Shown here piece by piece: positions 1 to 13,448 of a DNA stretch of 64,000 nt. Position 1 is the stretch's first letter; the number at the start of each line of letters is the position of its first letter. A program made the position numbers and the translations under genes. The DNA is from Adiantum capillus-veneris (taxonomy: Eukaryota > Streptophyta > Polypodiopsida > Polypodiales > Pteridaceae), in NCBI GenBank assembly GCA_014529385.2, contig CM043944.1:46976768-47040767 (forward strand), given 5' to 3'. The notes under the pieces are model-generated. The model saw nothing but the letters and a program-made list of their open reading frames with translations, searched no databases and was not told the origin of the DNA.

Positions 1-1290
1 GTGCAAAGAAGAACCAGCCTTGGAATCTGAACATACCCAAGGCAACCCTCCCATCTCCGATTTATGGGATTGAGGTAATGAAAAGCAGGTCTAATGGAGT
101 AAAAGAGTGCATGTCGCTCCTCCTATTATTTAAAAAAAAAAAGGAAAAGAAAAAATAGAGGAAAAAAAAAACAACACCGTCCTCCTAAAGATATGAATAT
201 CTCTAGGCTTGGGGGAGGGCTAATATGAATGGCATAAAATGATAACCATCTTTTTGCAACATTTTTTAGCCTACTCAACGTCCTCTTCCTCATATGTGTA
301 TATATTTTTCTACGCTATTAAGTTATCTAGAGTAAATCCTCCCTCTTCCTTTAACCTTTGTGGCGACACGTACCTTGTACTCTTCCCAAAAATGTCACCT
401 TAGTCATATATTTATATTACCACCCTTTTCTTTTTTGCTTTGTAAATAAAATTAAGCATACAATAACCAACTATCTACCCCCAAACTTTCTTACCTCTTG
501 TGAATTAGTAGTAGAAAAATAATATATCCATCTTCCATCCCATATAGATAAATTACCATGGAAAATCAACTCTCCACTTGTCTTTACCAAAGATTATGGT
601 CCATCTCTAAAAGTCTTCTATGCCCCCTACATAAGTGGCCCAATATCTCTTACGAATATACATATAGTTTTTCTCCTTTCAAAAAGATTCAAATTGTATA
701 TTCTTTTCACAAGAAAATAATATTGGGCCCTCCTCTCTTTGTTTAAGCATCATACCTTTTTGAAAAAGCATGATTCCCCTTGGATGCATACAAGCAAAGG
801 GCCCATACAAGAAGACTTGGAAGCAAAAGGTTCCCTAGCCTAGTGTGGACCTTCCAAACCAAATTCCTTGGTGCATGGGCGTGAATAATAGTCCAAATTC
901 ATATCAAACATGTTGAGAAGGTCAAAATTTCCTTTTGAAGCATGTCATTCTGAGCTACAGGTAAAAAGTTATGGTCAAAATAGTGTAAATCTGTCAGATT
1001 CGTAGCAAAAGGGAACTGTAAATCAAGTAAATCAAGAGGGTGAGATATTATTTTTCCCCTACTCATCTTCTAGAAGAGCAATGAGTGTTCAAGGTCACTT
1101 GCATGTGATGGGACCAACCTAAAGATGCTTTCTAAATGCCAAGACAGACAAGTTGAGATACCCCGCAGGAGCCACTTGTAGGGCCTTATGGTGGGGCCCA
1201 CCTACATTATGCACCCCTATGGAGCCTTCACGGTCTATGATATTTTTGGTGGATAAATAGTCCCTTTTATGTCCAATATTCAATGAGTGG
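1..1290. other. Non-coding, no recognisable feature
   Basis: AT-rich sequence with A and T runs. Only short open frames occur (for example 558-746) and none shows a recognisable motif. I see no gene, RNA gene or transposon end here. Confidence 0.5.
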
Positions 1291-1297
1291 TCAAAGG

Positions 1298-1336
1298 ACA
1301 CTTAATTAGGGCTAATCACTCACCCTAATTAAGTGT
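1298..1336. repeat. Perfect 14-bp inverted repeat (hairpin)
   Basis: Arms 1298-1311 and 1323-1336 are exact reverse complements (core CTTAATTAGGG / CCCTAATTAAG), separated by an 11-nt loop. The structure lies about 25 bp upstream of a TATA motif at 1361, so it may be a promoter element of the same transcription unit. That role is inferred from position only. Confidence 0.6.
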
Positions 1337-1360
1337 AGCATAATCCCACTCCTACACAAC

Positions 1361-1560
1361 TATAAATAGCCCCCCTTGGAGAGACTCAAGGACACACGCC
1401 TATATTTTCAACTTCATGTTGTTCTTGATCAATAGTAGAGAAACCCCCAACTCTCCCTCTTTCACATCCTCCCTCCTAACCCTTCTCTTTGGAGGAAGTG
1501 CAACTCTATCCTCCACTCTTTCTATTCTACAATCTCTTCCTCCATCAACCCAATAAATCA
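1361..1560 (+). promoter_or_regulatory. Possible Pol II promoter and poly(A) signal pair, perhaps an old LTR
   Basis: TATAAATAG at 1361-1369 is followed by a CT-rich leader. AATAAA lies at 1551-1556 with a TGTAAA-like element at about 1580. A TATA box and a poly(A) signal within 200 bp are typical of the U3-R boundary of an LTR. I found neither a second copy nor a clear primer-binding site, so a solo or truncated LTR is only a suggestion. Confidence 0.3.
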
Positions 1561-2488
1561 TTGTAGCATCTCAATAACTTGTAAATACATCATGATCTCT
1601 CTCATGGTTATGTTAATGATCATTAAATCATCTTCAAACAATCAAGTGTCGCAATTCGTGATGGTTAGCCAGCGTCTGTCTACCCCTTAAAAGGTGTGCG
1701 AGAAATCAAGTAAGTGTTCTACTCTCAATTTACCATTGGTTTGTTTCTCCACACTTATTCAATTAGTCTAAAGAAAATTCTCACTCCAACTCTCTTTTGC
1801 TTCATTACATATGCATGTGGCTACCTCTCATGTTGATTTTATTTGTCATGGCATTGCATAGATGGAGATGAGCTCTCTATGCAAAGTGTGTTAGTTCGAT
1901 GTAGGTGATTCTCTTGTGTGTTTGAGAGGCAGGTCTTGTGCGCATGATTTTTTTGATGAGTGCTTGAGAGAGGAGGAGTTTGGATGTATCATGGGTATTC
2001 TTATGGGGAGAAGGTGAATGCTATTCCACAAATTGCATATTTACATTTGATGCACGGCATTGGGTTGCATAATCGTTGATGGTGTCAAGTGTCCAAAGTG
2101 TACATAGAGTAAGGGTTCTCAAAGTGTGTTGCTTGAGTGGGTGAGTGCAAATGTTATTTTGATTGGTTTCCTTCTCCACTCCCAAAAGAAGGTGGTGCCC
2201 CAAGTAGTGTGCGTACCTCTTTACGAACATTTTGTGAGGGTAGGCCCATTGGTTTGGGTTTAGAGGCCCCATTTCAAAAAGCTCGCCCTCAATGTGAATC
2301 TACGTATGCCCTTGTTTGGTTTGAAAATGCATCTTATATATTGTAGCCCAACGTTCTCCTCTGCATAACAGTTATGTAGCACAAAGACAACCCTTTATCC
2401 CAGCATTTTTCTCCTCATATATGTTTGGCACCAAGTTCTATGATTGATAGTCAGGACTCCTTTCTCCCTCCGACTGTCACAAACACAT

Positions 2489-2490
<2 letters not shown>

Positions 2491-2566
<76 letters not shown>
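2491..2566. repeat. (CT)38 microsatellite
   Basis: Uninterrupted CT dinucleotide run of 76 nt. Long open frames across it encode only Arg-Glu or Ser-Leu dipeptides and are artefacts. Confidence 0.95.
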
Positions 2567-2568
<2 letters not shown>

Positions 2569-2569
2569 G

Positions 2570-4900
2570 AGAAATAAAGGAAAACTGACGACGCTTGATT
2601 GAGAATATGATGGGTGTCTCAAAGATGGGTCCATATTCTAGAGATTAAATGGTCATTATTACTAGGTTGATTGGCAATCTACCAACAACTATCAAAGTAG
2701 GTTAAGGACTAGGTTAAGTTGCTGACTTTTTGCTCGATTCCCTCTTTAGTAGCTCTTTGTTTTATAGGGAGTGCTATGGAAACAACTTGCTTCTTCCCAA
2801 TGCTCATCAAGTCCCAAGTTGAGCTATTATTGGTGCCTTTCAATTGGTTCTACTCATCTTCTTGTGTTCCACAACAAAACCTGAGGCGACAACAATCGCA
2901 ACCAACTAGCCAACCAACCAATTGCGCTCCAAAACTTATCAAATTATGTACAACAAAGGCCCTCCAAGCAAGACTAGTTTGTGGAAATTCCCAAAATACC
3001 CTTGTATTTATTTTGGTTGGATTGTTTAAGATTTTCTAATATTTATTCCTTTTTTACAAGTGAGATCCATTTTTGAGTGCTTAGCATGTAATTTGTGTTA
3101 AATTACCTTGCAAGAAAAGGCAATTATGTCCTAAAATAATAAAGCAATTCATCTCCAAAACCTACATAACCAGCTCAAATTTTAATTTTAGCATCTTGTA
3201 TTGATAGACAATTAGTGTTCTTATGAAAGCTTTAAAAAAAATATGGAGAAATTTAATCTCACGACCAGGGGTATTTTGAGAATTTTGGAAAATTTGAAGG
3301 GCATTTTGGAAAATTATGACACAATTTTGGGGGTATTTGGGAATTTCCACAAATTAGAGATATTTTGGTAATTCTCCCAATTTTTTATGATGGTCATAAA
3401 TATTTTCAATTGATGATTCAAAGAAACAGATACCTTGTTGATAAATGTGGGTGTGAAATCTATAAAAGTTTTGGGTGCCCACATTGGGACAAAAACCTTG
3501 CAATTTATTCCCCTTAAAGCTTGCCAAAACAAAAAAGCTATCAGTCAAATCTCTTTCTATGCTTCCATATTTATATGTAAAGAAAGGGGTGGCTAACCAA
3601 TTGAGTATGTAGGAAAAGCAAATCAGTGATTTTGTTAACATAATCACAAACACGTGACTATGTTAATAACGTTAAGTGATCACATTTTAAAACGTATGAT
3701 CACTTAAAATATTCATGTAATTTGCTTGTTATATCTTTGTGGACCCGTCGAGGAAATACAAAAGCCCTGTGGGTTACCTTTTTCTAAAACAAAAGGCTAA
3801 CATATTCAGTCTTTTGACTAGGTAGATCCTTGGGGAGCATACCCTTGTGTCGGGTACTTTTTAGTCTCCTTGTGAACTGACCTAAGGTCACTGAGCCACA
3901 GATCCTAATATAGGGCTGGATGTGATTCTTAATATGGTAACCGCACCTTAAGAGATTAAAAACCTTGGCATAAGACAAAGGTACAATGTTGAACAAAGTA
4001 TATACTAAAAAGGAGTCGTTAGTCAAGGGTTGGATGTCTTGTACTAGAGTACCAGGTATATAAAGGTCCTTGAAGTCTTGTGGATCACACCATCATAGGC
4101 CTTGTTTGATGTTTTTTGTGTGTCACTGCACAATATGAGAGGAACAATCCTTATTTGGGTGAAAGAAATTCTTATATATTCAATCAAATGTATGAGGGGA
4201 CTACAATCTTGATTGGTTAAAGTAATCCTCAAGTGTATAATCGTATTGAAGATTTCATAGATGTTGTATATTTTCATTACACTATTTGTGTAAACTTCAT
4301 TAAATTGGTTGATTTGTGATGTTTTCTTGCCTTACCATTGATGCATCGAACTATATCCTTAGATACCGCATAGAGAAATTTGTATACATGCACAACATTT
4401 ATTCTCTTTTGCACAATTAAGACATGCTGTAAAATTTATGTTCAAAGTTTTGTTTTATGTATAATGTCGGATAGAAAGTTCATCACGTAATGTGAAAGAT
4501 CGTTGCTGCATGAGATTGAAATCATCCATATTTTTGTTTCTATATTACAAATAATTAACATTGTTAGCATGCCTGAGTTGATTATTCTTTGTTGCCCTAT
4601 GTTTATTTAAGTTTGTATATATATGAAATGATATTTTCTCCAACACTAATGTTGGTATATTTTGATTTTGTGATTGTTGCATGTGAAAACAATCGAGCAA
4701 CTAATAAAATTTACCACTACTAGATAAAGACAATGTGATCTTTACATAAGTTAATTATTGTTTGCAAATCACATAGTGTGTAAATTTGATTGCTCTTTAA
4801 TGAAATTCTTATTTTCAATATTTAATAAAGAGTAGATAATTGTTTTTGCAATTGAATATATGATTCTTATGCCTTTATTCTTTAATTGCAATTATTGGAA
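2570..4900. other. Non-coding stretch, no recognisable gene
   Basis: AT-rich DNA with short open frames that show no family motif. It contains an 11-bp inverted repeat (3672-3682 with 3697-3707, core AAGTGATCA/TGATCACTT). I see no transposon ends. Confidence 0.45.
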
Positions 4901-5995
4901 GAGAATGTCAGCCATGTCCAAGAAAAAAAACAAAGCCCTTGTCAAAGAGTGAAAATTTGAACAACATATGCGGTCAATATATAGAGTGGCAAGGTAAACT
5001 ATGCATGATCACAAAATCAAGCGGGGCTCCACGTATTAGGGAACATTTTTTGGGTGGCCTCAAAAAGAGTTGTTGCACATGCACGCGTCCTCAATTAGCA
5101 CTTGCGGTAGCAAAGCATTTGAGAGAAGAGTTTGAGAAGAAGGGTGGCAAGAGACACCAGGTAGAAAGGTTTGTTATCAGTGCATACCAGAGTTGAACTC
5201 CAATCATGTGAATCATGTGGTAACGCCAACGAGCACTATAGAACAACATGCTCAAGGAGACACAATACCTAGCAGTATTTCTTCTAAGCGTGACAGCGAG
5301 GTTAGGCTTGGACAAATGTGACAAAGACCTTTGCACCAAAGCTTTCAAATGCTGACATTAGAAGATGCACAATTTGCGCTTGCAAAAGTAATTTTCTTCA
5401 TTGGTAGTGCATTAGTCATGGTTGAGACCCATCATTGGAAACATGCATGGAAAAAAATTGGCGAATACAGTCTAAGATTGTCAACCCCTTCATATCACAC
5501 GATACAGAGTGATCTCTTGGAAAAATGTTACGTTGATGTCAAAGAGTATGTTTCCAAAATCATTCTTAGCACTATATCGCTCTCAGGATGCACAATTGTC
5601 AATGATGGCTGGTCTAATATTCAAAGAAGACCATTGATCAATGTTATGTTGGTGTGTCTAAGAGGAGAAACGTTCATAAAAGCTATTGAGAGTTTCGATG
5701 CTATTAAAACTGATTCCCAATTTAATTAAAGAAATAGGTGCTCAATGTGTCATTCAAGTAGTCATAGACAATGCAAAGAATTGTAAAAATTTTGATGATA
5801 TAATAAAAAGATGATTTTCGCACGTTTATGCTAATGGTTGCAATACACACAATTTAAACTTAGTGCTAAAAGATTGGTACAATAGTGAAGAAACCACATG
5901 GTTTGCCAAAATAATCAACGTCCTGGATCAAGTTGTGATTTTATCTTGAAACAATAAAGAGTGCTTGATATATACAGGATGTGCATGTCAGTTAT
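4890..5995 (+). pseudogene. Decayed hAT-family transposase (BED finger / DUF659 region)
   Basis: A hAT-like transposase remnant in several frames. The open piece 4939-5196 holds a degenerate BED-type finger region (paired Cys near its middle, and basic). The piece 5331-5729 carries the hallmark of DUF659, a 'NDGWSNIQRRPLINVML' type segment. The similarity continues past the stop in another frame (about 5722-5950), including a 'VVIDNAKN' stretch and a 'GCNTHNLNLVL' stretch typical of plant hAT transposases. A frameshift near 5710 and a stop near 5812 break it, and the C-terminal dimerisation domain is not visible. Plant hAT transposases are usually 600-800 aa, so this is a truncated, inactive copy. 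Terminal inverted repeats were not identified. Confidence 0.7.
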
Positions 5996-5999
5996 GTTG

Positions 6000-6960
6000 A
6001 AATAGCCTGGTGACACTCGATTTTGCATACACTATTACACACCAAAGTCTCTCGTAATAAGTGTGATGTAATTGACACTTTTGATTGTATGGCATTTGAT
6101 GAATGACACTTTTGGTTGTATGGCATTTGATGAATGGCAGCTTGATTAGTCTGAACGAGTGAAAGAGAATCTTATCAGTTTGTAAGGATCCATAAACAGG
6201 CCTGCTTAGTGGACGAGTATAATGGATGCATACCATGTAATGATGTCTGTTATGTTTGCAATTTGTAATCTTGATAAGAAAGCAACAAACCTAGGGAGTA
6301 TTCACATGGCCATATTGTCTTTATCATTTCCTTAGTTACTTTCTTTTTTATATCCTTTCATTGCACGTGATTTGGGTTTGCCTATTGTGATAGTCGACGA
6401 GCTCTGTTGTCGCTTGTTGTGATGACATGCCATATGTGCAAGCAACTCTGTGTATTGAAATGCATTAAAAGCTGCTTGATGATGATTTGTTGGGGCAGGT
6501 TATGCATCTCTTGCTTGGTCTTGCTCAGCCATAGTGTCTCAGAATTGCCATTCACAAATGTACAGATATTTTAAACATTTTTGTCAAACATTGTTCTTTA
6601 AAAATCTACTCTTTAAGGATTCTTTTTATCAAACATTGTTCTCTCAACATCTACTCTTCAACTCTTTAATTCACCTAGAATAAGACTATATTAGACCAAC
6701 AAAACAAAAATCCTTAAATTCAGTGAGAGAGGACTAAATTGTATACACCGTTCAAAAATAGAGTAATCAACACAATTATAGATAGTTGGCCCATATGAAA
6801 AACCATTTACAACAAGCATTGGTGATTTTTATGTGTCTAAGTCGGGATAAAAAGAAGGCATAAGTTCAATGAGTGGTCATTGAATAAGGCTAGGATATGT
6901 CTTTAAATGCTCTTTTAAAAATATCAAGATTTCTAAAGCTTTTTTTTTTTTTGGCCTCAC
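6000..6960. other. Non-coding stretch
   Basis: No recognisable coding or RNA feature. A short direct duplication of a TTGTATGGCATTTGATGAAT motif is visible at about 6085-6137. Confidence 0.4.
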
Positions 6961-7480
6961 GCTCCTTAGTTTCATCCATATGTCCACTTTTTGTTGTATG
7001 GCTCTAAGAGTATCGTGGTCAGGGTGACAAAATACTTCATCTTTGAAAAATACTCTTCAATTGCGTTCCAAAAATCTACCATCATCTTGCACATAAAGTC
7101 GAGAGCATATATGTCACCGACACTCTTTGCTTCCATAACTATTGTGAAGATTTGAGCTACATTATATACATAGTTATTCATCACTCGTTTGTTGGGGTTA
7201 TGAGCATCATGTCGCAATTGATAATGCTAATGCGAGGTTGATTTTCTCATGTGAAATCTAACATTACATTGTATGGACGTAGATCACAATGCATAATACC
7301 AGTTGAGTGAGCGATTGCGATACCGTCCATCAATGCATGCAAAATTGATGGCATGTGATCCAACCATTATGAGGCATGTATGTTCTATCTATGATGCTTT
7401 GAAATTTGTTGGAGACAATTTCTTCCAACCATGTTGGAGTCTATGCATGCATGCGTATCTTGGGCTATCTTTACTTGCTT
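6960..7480 (-). pseudogene. Possible protein-kinase catalytic-domain remnant
   Basis: On the minus strand, 7253-7291 reads HCDLRPYNVMLDF. This matches subdomain VIb of eukaryotic protein kinases (HxDLxPxN). It is preceded by an 'HALMDGIAIAHSTGIM' type helix, as expected upstream of the catalytic loop. Downstream in another frame (6972-7217) a 'KSVGDIYALDFM' segment resembles the subdomain IX region (SDIYxxG). Stops and frame changes separate the pieces, and the DFG and APE motifs are not clear. The catalytic Asp and the following Asn are present but the gene is broken. A chance match cannot be excluded, and I do not know the kinase subfamily. Confidence 0.4.
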
Positions 7481-7710
7481 GGGCAAAGTCAACTAATTTT
7501 GTATTTTCACTCTCTATATCTTTACCTTATGTTTCATGTGATCACAATGTGTGATTATTACAATCACATAATTACACTTAACATGATCACATTTAACCCT
7601 ATGAATGGTGACTTGATGACCCAAGGTTTTCGCGACAAGCCCGCAGAGAAATATACAAATCCTTGTAGGCACATCGGGAAAAAAAGCCTGGTAAGGTTGC
7701 AATTTTAGGG

Positions 7711-7712
<2 letters not shown>

Positions 7713-7794
<82 letters not shown>
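7713..7794. repeat. (GA)41 microsatellite
   Basis: Uninterrupted GA run of 82 nt. Confidence 0.95.
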
Positions 7795-7797
<3 letters not shown>

Positions 7798-7835
7798 ATG
7801 CCGACCTTTATAAGTACGTCGACAAGAGGGAGGAA

Positions 7836-7969
7836 GTGAGGGGGTCCTTTGGGAGCGCGTTTTGTGTTGTAATGTGTGGTAGTAGCAGACCACATGACTC
7901 ATGTGAGGGGGTCCTTTGGGAGCATGTTTTGTGTTGCAATGTGTGGTAGTAGCAGACCACATGACTCAT
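7836..7969. repeat. 67-bp tandem duplication
   Basis: Two adjacent copies (7836-7902 and 7903-7969) begin GTGAGGGGGTCC and end CCACATGACTCAT. They differ at only a few positions. The duplication lies just downstream of the GA array. Confidence 0.9.
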
Positions 7970-9207
7970 GTGTTTGTGTGTGCACTAAGTGGTAGCGTGC
8001 CCTATGTCATAGTGCACGGCAATAGCAAGGCAGATGACCACACACGAGAGTGTGTGTGTTATTCATTCTACTAAACGGTGCTTACCACGGGGGCATCACC
8101 TTGATTAGGTGGGGAATATGGTGTCCTTGTAAGAAGGGTCGGCTCATCATATGGATATTACGTCGATAACGCTGCGATACTAGTATCATTATGGTGAGTC
8201 AACTTCCCTTCCCAATGCAAAGGAAACGTATGGACATCGATCTGTAATGCAACCATATCATACTCGATCGTCATGGTACCGTGGCTAGAAAGTGTCGTTT
8301 GTTATAAGCATGTGTTTATGCTTACATGCAATGTTTAGATCATCGACCTGGCCATGTGAACATCATATAAATTATGTGCATACATGCGATGTTCAGGTCA
8401 TTGGCTCGGTCATATTAACAACTTATAAATTGTATGTGCATGTATATTCAATGTTTGTTTGAGTGCTATGTATGTGGAATATGTACACAAAATACTTGGT
8501 TAGTAATGTGGTTGTGGAGAGTATTTTCGTATACAAATTTCAATCATGTCTACAAATGTTAACATCAATCCTTTTTGTCAAAGAATTTTGTATCAAATCA
8601 TAATGAATATATATATATATTTCTAAAGAGTACAAAACTTGTAATGAGCCACAAAACTGGCTTAAGCCACAAAGATGGCTCAAATGCAAATTTGAATAAA
8701 TAAGACACAACTTTTGTATATAGCATCAAAACCTCATGAAACTTCTTACATATGGGATTAAGATGTGAAACAAGTTTTCAAATACACAATTTACATGAAA
8801 AGCTCAAAAATTAAAGTTTTAGTTCTCTAAAATTAGCAAATTATTTGTAAAACTGAACTTTGCTAGTTAACTTGGAGGAGTTAAAAATATTGACAATCTT
8901 TGAATATAGGTCAAAAAAGCTTAGTGTATTTATCATGTACCTATTAAGCGATTTTTCAAAGAATTTTGGGTGTGCTTAACAATGATTTGATTTACTTTTA
9001 AAATAGAATAGCAAAAAAAAACGCGTGTCTCTGCAAATTAGTTGTCAAAATTGGCCATGGAAAGACACCTGTAGATATTCACTTAGCTTTCTACCATTTT
9101 TTATCAACTCATATTGAGTGTTGGGTATAATCCCCTAAAAGAATTATCTATTTAAATTACGCAATGCAGAATAGATTTTTACAAAAGTCTCTAAAAGCCC
9201 AAAAGTT
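7970..9207. other. Non-coding stretch
   Basis: AT-rich DNA without recognisable coding sequence, up to the target duplication of the LTR element that begins at 9208. Short direct echoes (the 'catgcgatgttcaggtca' type motif at about 8320 and 8380) are present. Confidence 0.4.
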
Positions 9208-9232
9208 TGTGAGAGTGCGCATGTGCAGAAGC

Positions 9233-9307
<75 letters not shown>

Positions 9308-9646
9308 TAGACCACAAACACAAGATATGGTGAAGAGGGGGCGCTCAGTCCCCCCATGACTACCATGAACAAAAGACCCTCAGTACAATCAGTATGATCT
9401 TCGAGTGTGAGATGTGGAAGTGGGTACCCCCCTCGCCCTATATATACGTGCCCAAGGGGAGGTAGGGCAATGCATGGAAAAATCCCCACGATCCAACAAG
9501 GAAAAATAACCCTTGGTGGGCGCTCGGTACAAGTGGGCGACTGAAACAGGTACAACCTATGATATGGGTGGCCAGCTCGAAGACACTAGTTGTACAAGGA
9601 AGTGCCCTGGACCTGTGTGAAGCAACAGAGTAGTGTGAGTCTAACA
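9208..9646 (-). repeat. 3' LTR of the non-autonomous element (439 bp)
   Basis: Left copy in window coordinates. It contains a 70-nt GA array (9235-9304) close to the U5 end, and its partner has the array at the same place. The U3-side edge at 9646 abuts the polypurine tract. Confidence 0.85.
9235..9304. repeat. (GA)35 microsatellite inside an LTR
   Basis: Uninterrupted GA run at the same relative LTR position as the run at 12255-12360. It therefore predates or accompanied insertion and has since changed length. Confidence 0.95.
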
Positions 9647-10068
9647 CCCCCTTTCAACACCTGATGCTGAAAAAACTACGGGAAGTCAAAGACATGAGGC
9701 AACTGATGAAGATGTCTGCAATAGTTTGGGGTGTCCCAACCTTTGAGAGATCTCCATAGTAAAGTGTCGTCACGAGCAGTGTAGCAAAATGTTGTACTCC
9801 GCCCAATCCAGGGTGAAGATATTGCATGAAGGTCCCAAACTGAGTGTGAAAACAACTCCTTGTCGTGAAAGAAGTGCCAATAGACCTGCAAGTGTCTTGT
9901 CCAATAGGATCTGTTGTGTCTATATTCAAGTCATCCAAAGAAAATGGGGTAGCATAGGAACCGTCATGAGCATGATGGAAAGCTTGTCAATGCATGAACA
10001 TGCAACCCAAGGTGGCCAGGTGGCTAAGCTGTGAAAAACTCTAGGAAGGCCAAATATAGAAATCTGCA

Positions 10069-10806
10069 CCTTAAACGTCCTCCGAAACAAGGAAAGCCAA
10101 ATTAACAGTCTGTAATGTAGAAGCTACTCTAAGCTGCAACACTCATTGAGAGACCGCACGGACCACCACCGGATGGTTTCCTGTCAGTAGGTAGGGTAAT
10201 CCAAGATGAGGGGAAAGCCAGACTCAATAGTCTACGCTGTGAAGGGCCTCTGAGAATAGGTGTGGTCAGACCAAGCTGTCTGCATCGTAATCATCCTGTA
10301 GAAGTAGGGAAGCTAAATTGAGCACTCTATACTGTGAAGATCCTTTGAGAAGAGGAAAGTCCATACCAATATGTCTACGCCGTCTTGCCTCTCTCTCTTG
10401 CCTCCAATCCTTTGGTGTTGATCAAAACACAATCTGCGAGTGCCTTAAACGTCCTCCGAAACAAGGAAATCCAAACTAATAGTCTGCAATGTAGAAGCTA
10501 CCGTAAGCTGCAACACTCACTGAGAGACCACACGAACCACCACCAGATGGTGTCCTGTCAATAGGTAGGGTAATCCAAGATGAGGGGAAATCCCGACTCA
10601 ATAGTCTGCGTTGTGAAGGGCCTATGAGAAGAAGTGTGGTCAGATGAGACTGTCTGCACCGTAATCATCCTGTAGAAGTAGGAAGCCAGACTGAGCACTG
10701 TGCACTGTGAAGATCCTCTGAGAAGAGGAAAGTCATACCAATCTATCTGCACCGTCTTGCCTTTATCTCTTGCCTCCAATCCTTCAATGTCGACCAAAAC
10801 ACAATC
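10069..10806. repeat. Two tandem about 370-bp repeats inside the LTR element
   Basis: Copy 1 (10069-10442) and copy 2 (10443-10806) align along their length, from CCTTAAACGTCCTCCG to a CAAAACACAATC end, with a period of 374 bp. A short third echo ('gagagactgcatgg...caccaccaaatggtgtc') lies at about 11455-11490. They are non-coding as far as I can see. Confidence 0.85.
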
Positions 10807-12224
10807 CACGCCAACAATGCCACCAAACCGCGACTCGGTGTGGCTATCAATGTAGATGAGCTGGGAGTGGCCCACTGTCCAGGTTGGGGGATAAGTCTAT
10901 TGTAAGGTTACCAAGGGTGAGTTTAAGCAACTCTGAAGGTAGCAATCCAAATGATCAAAAGTGTAAAGGAGCAATCGCACTACCATCCAAGCTAAGCTCC
11001 GGGTGACTATGTAGTCGCGGGATGCTCAATCTCCCGCATCTCGCAGGTAAACTCTCCAAGAGAGTCCAAAGCACTGAAGTACCACTCTAGTTTGTAGATC
11101 CAAGCAATGAACTTATCCAAGAAGAGATCCAAGATCCTCTCCCTAAGTCCATGTAGACGCTCTTGTGTAAGCAAGTGATTTGACGTGTCGAGGTAAAGTG
11201 GTAAGTGTCTATCCACCCAAGACGGTGGTGTCTTGTCTATGAATGTCAAAATCCCACATGCCATGAGCATGGCCATATCTTGTGTGAACAACTCTCATGA
11301 GTGCATAGGTGTTTCCATAGCAAACCACACAACACTGCCCCCTCTAGAGTGCGCAACCGTTGAATGATGGTTGGAATGAATGGATCTCCCAAGGATAGTA
11401 TGCTCATGGATGATCAAGCTGATGTCAAAGATACCGTGTACTAGAGTTGTCATTGAGAGACTGCATGGTCCACCACCAAATGGTGTCTTGGGAGGAGGTA
11501 ACTTCATCCTCTGTGAAAAACACAAACCATGTGGCTATTGTCCACCCAAAAACGCTGCAAAGGGTGCTGAAAACGCTGCTATAATAGAGATTTCAATGTG
11601 CATGTATGCCACCGATCGGTATGGGAGCATCATAGAGGTTCAGATGAGGGGGTCCTCGCACTTTCAACCATCGAGGGGCTAAATTAGAGAAAAAAACATC
11701 AAGTAATAAGTGCCAGAAAGGTGTTGGTTGGGTATAGATATCTGAAAATGGCGTAGATCTTCAAATTCTAGGTAGTGTAGAAGACTCCTGTGAGTGCCTT
11801 GGCCGCTCCCGTGTATGCAAGAGGCTTAGCGTTTGCAAAAAATATAGCAACTTAAAAAATATAGCAAGTGCCTAAAAACGCTAGGTGATCCAAAAATGCA
11901 AATCTGGAACAAAAAATGTAGGGCAGATTTGGGGCGTTTTTGGCGTGTTTTGTTGAGAGGGGGCGCCAAGAGAGGGAGGATGAGATTGTGACCTGGGAAT
12001 GCAAAAATACAAGGCTGCACTACAAAAATGCAGAGCAATGCAAAAATGCTAGCGTGAATATTAGCACTTCTCACAATGAAAAGCTGCAAAAACTCTATTG
12101 CTAGCCTTGGTTGCTAAGATCAATGATGATTCTCCAAAAATGCTAACTATTGTGATCCCCTAGGAGGAGAACGTGATGCAGAGATGCCCCTTGGATCATC
12201 AGGAGCCTGAAGCTATTGATACCG

Positions 12225-12658
<434 letters not shown>

Positions 12659-12699
12659 AAGTTGCTATATTTTCACAAAACTAGTGCTAGCGATCAAAA

Positions 12700-12955
12700 T
12701 GTGAACCAATGCTTTTGATAACCTTTGGTTCTTATGGTTTAGCACAATTTTTTGAAGTGTGACATATCTTTAATGTATATGGTTAGAAAAATTGAATCAA
12801 TGTATTTGATAAGCCTTATCTTCATGGTTTGATGCATGTCTTTGATTATGTGACATGTGTGAAATGTATATAACCAATATCTTTAATATATTTTTTTTGA
12901 TCATAAATTGACTAATATTTTGATGGTGTAACATATGTGAATTCTATTTGATTGG
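12700..12955. repeat. Degenerate tandem repeat, period about 92 bp
   Basis: Similar blocks containing 'caatg.(t)tttgata' and 'tgtgacat.t' occur at about 12705 and 12797. A shorter third copy lies at about 12905. They are non-coding. Confidence 0.5.
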
Positions 12956-13274
12956 AACCTAGATGTACTATGCACTATTCTCACCTTGATCAACCTGTTC
13001 GTGCCACGAATACATGGGTTCCTTGCTCGTGCTGGCAAGTGGGTGCGGAGGATAGTGGCAAGCTGGACAACTCATGTAGTAGCACTTGTTGTTACTGCGA
13101 GCTCCAACGTGCAATAATCAGAGGATCTAGATGCCCCAGTTTATTGATGCATCAAAGGCTGAGCTCATGACCATTACTATTGTTTTGGAGCCCCAAGTAC
13201 GCGAGGCAATATGAGGCAGACAAGCTGGGTAGGGCCGATAGGGTGGTAAGGAGTCAAGTTGGTGCTTCATCATC

Positions 13275-13448
13275 TACAAAGATACTTTAGCCTTCATAGA
13301 GGAGTACAACAACGAAAAATTCAATGGCCACACCATGAAAGACCTTGACCATGAGTTCGTAGATTCCACCATGGATGGGTTTCTCGCAAAGGGCTACACA
13401 CAAGGCCCAACCCTACTTGGCAATCATACTACATTGGATCTAAGTTAA
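13275..13448 (+). CDS. Unrecognised coding-like open stretch (partial)
   Basis: A 57-codon open frame with protein-like composition (acidic and hydrophobic, no low complexity) ends at TAA 13446-13448. It has no in-frame ATG at a convincing place, and I recognise no family. It may be a fragment of a degraded gene or element. The neighbouring DNA is non-coding and ends in a compound microsatellite. Confidence 0.2.
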   Translation, partial: YKDTLAFIEEYNNEKFNGHTMKDLDHEFVDSTMDGFLAKGYTQGPTLLGNHTTLDLS

